Under the pieces are notes generated by a model. The model was not told the origin of the DNA, ran no database searches, and saw only the letters and a program-made list of their open reading frames with translations. The position numbers and the translations under genes were made by a program. 11,544 bases of DNA from an uncultured Eubacteriales bacterium (GTDB lineage Bacteria; Bacillota; Clostridia; Oscillospirales; CAG-272): assembly GCA_900556615.1 (NCBI GenBank), contig USPP01000021.1, positions 1 through 11,544 of the forward strand. Direction: 5' to 3'. This document shows, piece by piece, positions 6,495 to 11,544 of this stretch. The number at the start of each line of letters is the position of its first letter. Position 1 is the first letter of the stretch.

Positions 6495-9008
6495 TCAGGA
6501 TATTTTTTTCAGATCCTTAAAGAAGGTTTCTACGATTCTTTGGCAAAGATACGCCGTAGATGTATAGCTATTCTTCATACTACTTTCATTAGCTTTTTCC
6601 ATATTATTGATAAAAGGAGAGTAAATATAATTGATACAACCGGAATTAAAAACCAACTCTACAACATTGACACGCCTGGATTCTCTTATCAGCTCGAGCA
6701 TTCTGATATTTTCGTCGGTCTTTTGACCTATTCCATCAAGTATGCTTGCGAAATAGGTTTGAACAACCGTTTCATTCGAACAAAGCGCCGCCGTAACATC
6801 ATGGATGAAATAATCGGATGTGTCCGCTGTTATGGGAAGCAACAGCACGGAATAATAAAAATTTATACCTGAAACATAATCCTTCTGCTCCGTCGTTTGC
6901 TTCGGGTAAGGAAGTAAACCGAAATTACCTCCCTCTCTGATAGACGGAAGCCGCCCCAAGACAGTAGTAAACATCATAGAGGCGCCCTTCGAAAGCACAT
7001 CATATTTATCAGTAACAATGGGATAGTAGATTCCGCTTTTAAAGTCGGGATGGTATTCGGCCATCGGACTTCCATAAAGACATACCAATGAATTTCTCGC
7101 CGAACACAGCTTTGAAATATCGGGACCATAGTCATTATTATATAAAAAGGTACAGCCAAAACCGGTAAGATAACCTATTATGTCATATTCAGAACCGTAT
7201 TTTGAAACAAATCCAAAGGCGTCCTCGTCATCCCTTGTTCCGTTCCCATTTAAATCTCTGTAAAAATCTTTTACGAGAGAATAAGCATAATCAACCGTCC
7301 ATTCGCCGCTTTTGAAGGTTTGAAGCAAGTTTTGCTCGTTCGTTTCTCCAAGCAGATCTTTATCATAGACCCATACAAATGTATTGGCAAGAGAGGACAT
7401 GGATAAATCGGTAACGGGTGAATATAAACAACCGTTTAACAACAGCGCGGAATTAATTTTTTTATTCCCGAAAATTTCAAGCGAATTACTTCCGTACAAT
7501 GAATTCCAGTTTTTCACATAGCCTGAAGTAATCAGCAATGAAGCATCGAAAATGACAACATCTATAACTTCAAAGGACTGATCGCAAGCATGTATGGAAT
7601 CGGTTATATAATTCATGTCTGAAATTAACTGAACATCGATTTCAACATCAAAATTTTTTTCAATTTGAGAATATTTTCTCTCTGCAGCGGCGCTCACAGC
7701 ATTTTTCTGATCATCTCCAAACATATTGCAGCTATATGACTCAAGCGAAACAATACGATATTCTTTTCCGTAATAATCGCCGGAAAGATTAGGAAAATAG
7801 GGATCAACCGTTGTGACAAGATCGGTAACTGTCGGTATCTCGGTATCAACCGGTTTTGTCACCGGAAACTCGTCAGTCTCCGTGTTTTCAGGTTGCCTAT
7901 CGATCGTCGTTGTCACTGTAGAATCATTCGTATCGATATCGACGGATGTCGTCTCGTTCGGCAAATCTGTCACCAAACCGGAATCCGTATCTGTATCTGT
8001 TAGATCAGCCGTCGGATCACCGGTTGTCAGTTCGGGAGCAGACGGAGCTTCTGTTTTAAGCATAAAGGAACGAGTATCGGGCATATAGGTCAATTCACAG
8101 ATACTTTCCGAAGGATTTTCTATTGAAACGAGATGGTACCGTGTGTCTCCGTTTTCATACTCATCAACTCTTATTCCATTGAAGTATGTAAGCGTTTTTC
8201 CGGAATATTTGGAGCCGTCAGAGAGGTAATAAACCCAATTCGAAGAGGAAAACACCATAGATACCGTATATGTCTGAATATCAAAATAATACAAATAGGT
8301 TCCGTAAACACCGCTTCCCCAACCGCCGGAAACAAAGAAACCTGAACAATCATTGTTTCCCTGAGAGGATACGGGAACTATATCCGAGATCACGGACACA
8401 GGAGGGTTGCTGAAATCCAGCAGTGAGAGTTTATTACCGTAAAGTAAATACAATCTCGCATAATCATGCTCAACATCCTCAACGCCGCTCTTCCTCCGAT
8501 ACAAAGAACAGCCAAGCATGGAGTATACTTCTTCCGGGGTAACATTACATAGCGTGTCCCAAGGAATAATTTCATCCATATCTCCGTTGCTGATGCCGTC
8601 AAGTGAAACGGAGGCGCTTACAACCAAATTTCTTAATTCCGAAACGGAAACACCGTATTGGCTCTCTTCTCCGGACAAGAAGTTACCTGAAAAGATCGGA
8701 TAAATCGTTTGGTCTATTAGACAGTTATCAGGAGTCCTCGGTACGGTGTCTGTTGCCATGTTTTCCCCGCTTCCGTCCGCAGGCGACTCCTTTCTCAAAT
8801 TTCGAAGAAGCGCGCCCCCGACAAGAAGTCCCGCTGCAAAGATTAAAGACATACTGACAGCAAGAATCGTTTTCCATGAAGAATACTTTCCGGTACTGCC
8901 CGAAGATTGTATAACAAAGGCATTTCTTTTCACGGATTCTCTGATAAGTTCTCTTTTCGGAAGCATATCGGAAATTGCTTTTTTCATTTTTCCATTAAAA
9001 TCGTTCAT
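6495..9008 (-). CDS. Putative transmembrane anti-sigma factor with extracytoplasmic solute-binding-protein domain
   Basis: The 837-aa protein has a short charged cytoplasmic N-terminus (residues 1-46, EKR-rich helix), one transmembrane helix (about 47-69), and a large outer part. Residues about 90-320 form an unrecognised, probably beta-rich domain. Residues about 323-402 are a Thr/Asp/Pro-rich linker. Residues about 410-837 resemble family 1 extracellular solute-binding proteins of Clostridia: AVSAAAERKYSQIEKNFDVE, EVIDVVIFDASLL, GEWTVDYAYSLVKDFYRDL, a calcium-loop-like DLNGNGTRDDEDAFG (585-599), FGLLPYPKQ, and SGCINYIYSPF. No lipobox is present; the domain is tethered by the TM helix. The ATG at 9008 has AAGGGG 8 nt upstream and lies 1 nt past the sigma stop, implying coupled expression. 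That position and topology are standard for a cognate anti-sigma factor, but no zinc-finger or RsgI N-terminal motif is visible, so that role is inferred. No permease or ATPase genes are nearby. Confidence 0.8.
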   Translation of the reverse strand: MNDFNGKMKKAISDMLPKRELIRESVKRNAFVIQSSGSTGKYSSWKTILAVSMSLIFAAGLLVGGALLRNLRKESPADGSGENMATDTVPRTPDNCLIDQTIYPIFSGNFLSGEESQYGVSVSELRNLVVSASVSLDGISNGDMDEIIPWDTLCNVTPEEVYSMLGCSLYRRKSGVEDVEHDYARLYLLYGNKLSLLDFSNPPVSVISDIVPVSSQGNNDCSGFFVSGGWGSGVYGTYLYYFDIQTYTVSMVFSSSNWVYYLSDGSKYSGKTLTYFNGIRVDEYENGDTRYHLVSIENPSESICELTYMPDTRSFMLKTEAPSAPELTTGDPTADLTDTDTDSGLVTDLPNETTSVDIDTNDSTVTTTIDRQPENTETDEFPVTKPVDTEIPTVTDLVTTVDPYFPNLSGDYYGKEYRIVSLESYSCNMFGDDQKNAVSAAAERKYSQIEKNFDVEIDVQLISDMNYITDSIHACDQSFEVIDVVIFDASLLITSGYVKNWNSLYGSNSLEIFGNKKINSALLLNGCLYSPVTDLSMSSLANTFVWVYDKDLLGETNEQNLLQTFKSGEWTVDYAYSLVKDFYRDLNGNGTRDDEDAFGFVSKYGSEYDIIGYLTGFGCTFLYNNDYGPDISKLCSARNSLVCLYGSPMAEYHPDFKSGIYYPIVTDKYDVLSKGASMMFTTVLGRLPSIREGGNFGLLPYPKQTTEQKDYVSGINFYYSVLLLPITADTSDYFIHDVTAALCSNETVVQTYFASILDGIGQKTDENIRMLELIRESRRVNVVELVFNSGCINYIYSPFINNMEKANESSMKNSYTSTAYLCQRIVETFFKDLKKIS

Positions 9009-9009
9009 T

Positions 9010-9576
9010 TTATTTTCCCCTTTCTTGATCAAATTTCTTTCTAATCTCGTTCATAGTCCGATACAGTTTACTTTTTACAGTCGAGACATTCATATTCATT
9101 ACTCCGGCGATTTCGGATAAGGACAGTTCTTCGGCGTAAAAGAGGTATATAATCTTTTTTATCTCAGGAGAATATTTAGTGAGGACTTTCTTTATTATAT
9201 CAGCTTCTTCGGCGGAAATATAGCTTTCCTCTATACACGAAGGATCGGCAAAATCAATCTGCATATCATCTCCGCTTTCCTGATCTGAGGCAGAAATGGA
9301 AACTATTTTTCTGAGTTTTTGCTTTATTGAATAGTATTTCATTAGGCGTCTTGAAGCAATTTTGTAAATCAGCGATTTATCATCTTTAGGATAATCGCAG
9401 CCACGCTTCAATAGAATTTGATAATATTCAAGATAAACTTCCTGGAGTATATCCGGAATCCAATCGGGATCTCCGCATTTACAGGCAACATATCTTCTGA
9501 TCTCTATATAGGTTTCGTCATAAACAGTATCAAAACGTTGATCACAGGTCTCTTTATCCGCGCAGACAGTTGTCAT
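9010..9576 (-). CDS. ECF-type RNA polymerase sigma factor
   Basis: This 188-aa protein has the two-domain plan of group IV (extracytoplasmic function) sigma factors. Region 2 spans about residues 18-85 (RRYVACKCGDPDWIPDILQEVYLEYY, then LIYKIASRRLMKYYSIK), which binds the -10 element and core RNA polymerase. Region 4 spans about 126-182 with the helix-turn-helix LSLSEIAGVMNMNVSTVKSKLYRT, written here as LSLSEIAGVMNM followed by NVSTVKSK, binding the -35 element. An acidic linker (about 97-125) joins them. The ATG at 9576 is preceded by GGGAGG with 8-nt spacing; a GTG at 9585 overlaps that RBS and is rejected. The gene heads a two-gene unit with the membrane anti-sigma candidate and diverges from secA. 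Target promoters and an autoregulatory site are not evident. Confidence 0.92.
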   Translation of the reverse strand: MTTVCADKETCDQRFDTVYDETYIEIRRYVACKCGDPDWIPDILQEVYLEYYQILLKRGCDYPKDDKSLIYKIASRRLMKYYSIKQKLRKIVSISASDQESGDDMQIDFADPSCIEESYISAEEADIIKKVLTKYSPEIKKIIYLFYAEELSLSEIAGVMNMNVSTVKSKLYRTMNEIRKKFDQERGK

Positions 9577-9636
9577 GAGATTCACCTCCCTTTATTAAGT
9601 GCAGATTTTCTTTTGAAAGTTTCATAATCTTTATTA

Positions 9637-9642
9637 ATTATA
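9637..9642 (-). promoter_or_regulatory. Possible -10 element of the sigma/anti-sigma operon
   Basis: TATAAT on the minus strand lies about 60 nt upstream of the sigma-factor ATG in an AT-rich intergenic region. The -35 position at 17-nt spacing reads CTTTCT (9665-9660), a poor match, so this promoter is weak or needs help. No clear ECF-style autoregulatory promoter was found. Confidence 0.35.
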
Positions 9643-9722
9643 CATATTTTTGTAAAAAAAGAAAGCGGCATGATATATTTTTTATTTATTTTGAAAAATA
9701 TATAATTATTTACAAAATATCC

Positions 9723-9751
9723 TTTTAATTTTCTCCGATATATTATATAAT
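9723..9751 (+). promoter_or_regulatory. Possible secA promoter
   Basis: TATAAT at 9746-9751 is perfect; TTTTAA at 9723-9728, 17 nt upstream, is a weak -35. The start site would fall near 9758, giving a leader of about 50 nt that includes the small inverted pair GGG/CCC around 9774-9785. The surrounding 9577-9806 region is otherwise AT-rich and without coding signal, and holds the divergent starts of the sigma and secA genes. Confidence 0.5.
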
Positions 9752-9806
9752 GATAAAGATTATGAATATGTTCGGGTGTTTGCCCTTTTACGAAAGGATA
9801 ACTTCA

Positions 9807-11544
9807 ATGGGTCTTATCAACAAAATATTCGGTACTTACAGTCAAAGACAAATAAAAAAAATAATTCCGACAGTAGACGAAATAGAAAATCTCGCCGATA
9901 AATACAAAGCTATGTCCGATGCGGAGCTTCGTTCTATGACAGATGTATTCAAAAAACGTCTTGCGGAAGGAGAAACCCTCGACGACATTCTCCCCGATGC
10001 TTTTGCGGCAATAAGAGAAGCAGACGACCGTGTTCTCGGAAAACGTCCTTTCCGGGTTCAGCTTATGGGAGGAATCATTCTTCATCAGGGAAGGATTGCC
10101 GAGATGAAAACCGGCGAAGGTAAAACACTTGTTGCAACGCTTCCTGCATATTTAAACGCTCTCACCGGGAATGGCGTTCACATCGTCACCGTAAACGAAT
10201 ATCTTGCCCGACTCGGCGCAGAAGAAATGGGGCGCGTATACGGATTTCTCGGAATGAAAACCGGACTCATAGTACACGGTCAATCCAAGGATGAAAAACA
10301 GAAAGCCTATAACGCCGATATCACCTACGGAACCAACAATGAATTTGGATTTGACTATCTGCGCGATAATATGGTCATTTACAAGGAACGGCTTACGCAG
10401 CGCGGTCATTCTTTTGCAATCGTCGATGAGGTTGACTCAATACTGATTGATGAAGCAAGAACTCCTCTCATCATTTCCGGAGAAGGCGATAAGTCCACCG
10501 ATCTTTACGACAGAGCCGACTCCTTTGTTCGTACCCTGCGGCAATTCCGAATCAAGGAAATGGACAGCAAGGAATCAACGGATACCATTGACGCCGACTA
10601 TATTGTCGATGAAAAAGCCAAATCCGTTGTACTTACCGAAAGCGGTGTAAAAAAAGCAGAACAATTCTTTAAAATCGAAAATCTGTCCGACCCTGAAAAT
10701 ACTACGCTTTCACATCATATTAACCAAGCAATAAAAGCCCACGGAATTATGATGAAGGACGTTGATTATGTGAATAAAGACGGACAAATCATTATTGTTG
10801 ACAGCTTTACCGGTCGTATGATGTTCGGCAGACGATATTCTGACGGTCTGCATCAGGCTATTGAGGCAAAAGAACACGTAAAAATTGAGAAAGAGAACAA
10901 AACGCTTGCCACTATAACCTTCCAGAACTATTTCAGAATGTATAAAAAGCTTTCAGGTATGACCGGAACGGCGCTCACGGAGGAAAACGAATTCCGGGAG
11001 ATATACAATCTCGACGTAGTGGAAATTCCCACCAATAAACCGATGATAAGAGTGGATCACCCCGACGTCGTATATAAAAACAAAACAGGCAAATATAACG
11101 CCATAATAGAGCAGATTATTGAATGCCACGAAAAAGGACAGCCTGTCCTTGTCGGAACAGTTTCAATTGAAAAATCCGAAGAGCTTTCCAAGCTTCTTAA
11201 ACGTGAGGGCGTTAAACATACCGTACTTAACGCAAAATATCATGAAAAAGAAGCCGAAATCGTCGCCGGTGCGGGAAAATACGGTATGGTTACCATTTCC
11301 ACTAACATGGCGGGACGCGGTACCGATATTATGCTCGGTGGAAACCCTGAGTTCATGGCAAAACAAGAGATGCTTAAACAGGGCTATGAGGAAGACGTTG
11401 TCGGTCTTGCAATCGGTTCATCGGTTTCGGTAAGCGACGAGGTGCTTGCAGCAAGGAAAGTATTCCGAGAACTGTTTGAAAAATATAAACGCGAAATTGA
11501 GCCTGAGGCTGAAAAAATAAGAAAAGCAGGCGGGTTATTTATTA
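9807..11544 (+). CDS. secA: Preprotein translocase ATPase SecA, N-terminal part (3' end outside window)
   Basis: SecA is the motor that pushes unfolded preproteins through SecYEG at the inner face of the membrane. The frame runs without a stop to the window edge (579 complete codons). Visible are the Walker A motif MKTGEGKT (100-107), [24 protein letters not shown] (174-189), the Walker B-type [19 protein letters not shown] (207-225), the preprotein cross-linking domain (about 226-365), [20 protein letters not shown] (369-388), and nucleotide-binding domain 2 through [14 protein letters not shown] and [18 protein letters not shown] (498-515). A charged insert follows (about 516-575) before the start of GGLFI, as in many clostridial SecA proteins. 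The scaffold, wing and C-terminal zinc motif lie outside. The ATG at 9807 has AAAGGA 8 nt upstream and begins with the typical MGLINKIFG. Confidence 0.98.
   Translation, partial: MGLINKIFGTYSQRQIKKIIPTVDEIENLADKYKAMSDAELRSMTDVFKKRLAEGETLDDILPDAFAAIREADDRVLGKRPFRVQLMGGIILHQGRIAEMKTGEGKTLVATLPAYLNALTGNGVHIVTVNEYLARLGAEEMGRVYGFLGMKTGLIVHGQSKDEKQKAYNADITYGTNNEFGFDYLRDNMVIYKERLTQRGHSFAIVDEVDSILIDEARTPLIISGEGDKSTDLYDRADSFVRTLRQFRIKEMDSKESTDTIDADYIVDEKAKSVVLTESGVKKAEQFFKIENLSDPENTTLSHHINQAIKAHGIMMKDVDYVNKDGQIIIVDSFTGRMMFGRRYSDGLHQAIEAKEHVKIEKENKTLATITFQNYFRMYKKLSGMTGTALTEENEFREIYNLDVVEIPTNKPMIRVDHPDVVYKNKTGKYNAIIEQIIECHEKGQPVLVGTVSIEKSEELSKLLKREGVKHTVLNAKYHEKEAEIVAGAGKYGMVTISTNMAGRGTDIMLGGNPEFMAKQEMLKQGYEEDVVGLAIGSSVSVSDEVLAARKVFRELFEKYKREIEPEAEKIRKAGGLFI

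Noticed and set aside
7813..8088. Low-complexity Val/Ser-rich plus-strand frame
   Set aside because: It is the antisense reading of the Thr/Asp-rich linker of the solute-binding anti-sigma candidate.
9009..9032. Upstream ATG for the anti-sigma candidate overlapping the sigma gene
   Set aside because: The ATG at 9008 has an ideal AAGGGG at 8 nt; the upstream one has no comparable site.
9619..9624. Minus-strand TGAAAC as an ECF-type -35 for autoregulation of the sigma operon
   Set aside because: The sequence at the expected -10 position does not resemble the usual CGTC or CGTA; one six-base match in AT-rich DNA is weak.

Overview
The window looks like a chromosomal fragment of a low-to-moderate GC Gram-positive anaerobe (Bacillota, class Clostridia), probably an uncultured gut or rumen lineage. 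This rests on the sequence style of SecA and AtpD, purine-rich AGGAGG-type ribosome binding sites, a C-terminal solute-binding domain of a type greatly expanded in Clostridia, and AT-rich intergenic DNA. The species cannot be named from the window.

Layout. Bases 1-1130 (+) hold the end of the F1Fo ATP synthase operon: the C-terminal half of atpD, then a short atpC whose product lacks the usual C-terminal helical domain. A strong palindromic terminator (1161-1206) serves both this operon and the convergent gene. On the minus strand, reading from right to left, are an ECF sigma factor (9576-9010), a large one-TM protein (9008-6495), tldD (6200-4821), tldE/pmbA (4776-3478), a glyoxalase-fold VOC protein (3277-2837) and a membrane-anchored C39-like cysteine peptidase (2412-1210). 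secA (+, from 9807) diverges from the sigma gene and runs off the right edge after 579 codons.

The most unusual unit is the sigma pair. The gene 1 nt downstream of the ECF sigma factor has the anti-sigma architecture: a short cytoplasmic N-terminus, one transmembrane helix and a large extracytoplasmic part. Its outer part contains an unrecognised domain, a Thr/Asp-rich linker, and a roughly 430-residue domain resembling family 1 ABC-transporter solute-binding proteins. No permease or ATPase lies nearby. I read this as a transmembrane ligand sensor in which a solute-binding module controls a sigma factor, comparable in logic to the RsgI carbohydrate-sensing anti-sigma factors but with a different sensor domain. 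The sigma-inhibitory role is inferred from position and topology.

TldD and TldE form the usual two-gene heterodimeric metalloprotease operon, with a near-consensus promoter just upstream of tldD. The gene-free stretches are not empty. Bases 6304-6481 are bounded by imperfect inverted repeats of about 26 nt that start in TTAA (MITE-like). Bases 2508-2816 form a structured, compositionally distinct stretch. Bases 2443-2495 form a leader with competing stem-loops in front of the C39 peptidase. The VOC gene appears to have lost one A in a homopolymer near its start, which separates its good RBS and ATG from the conserved reading frame.
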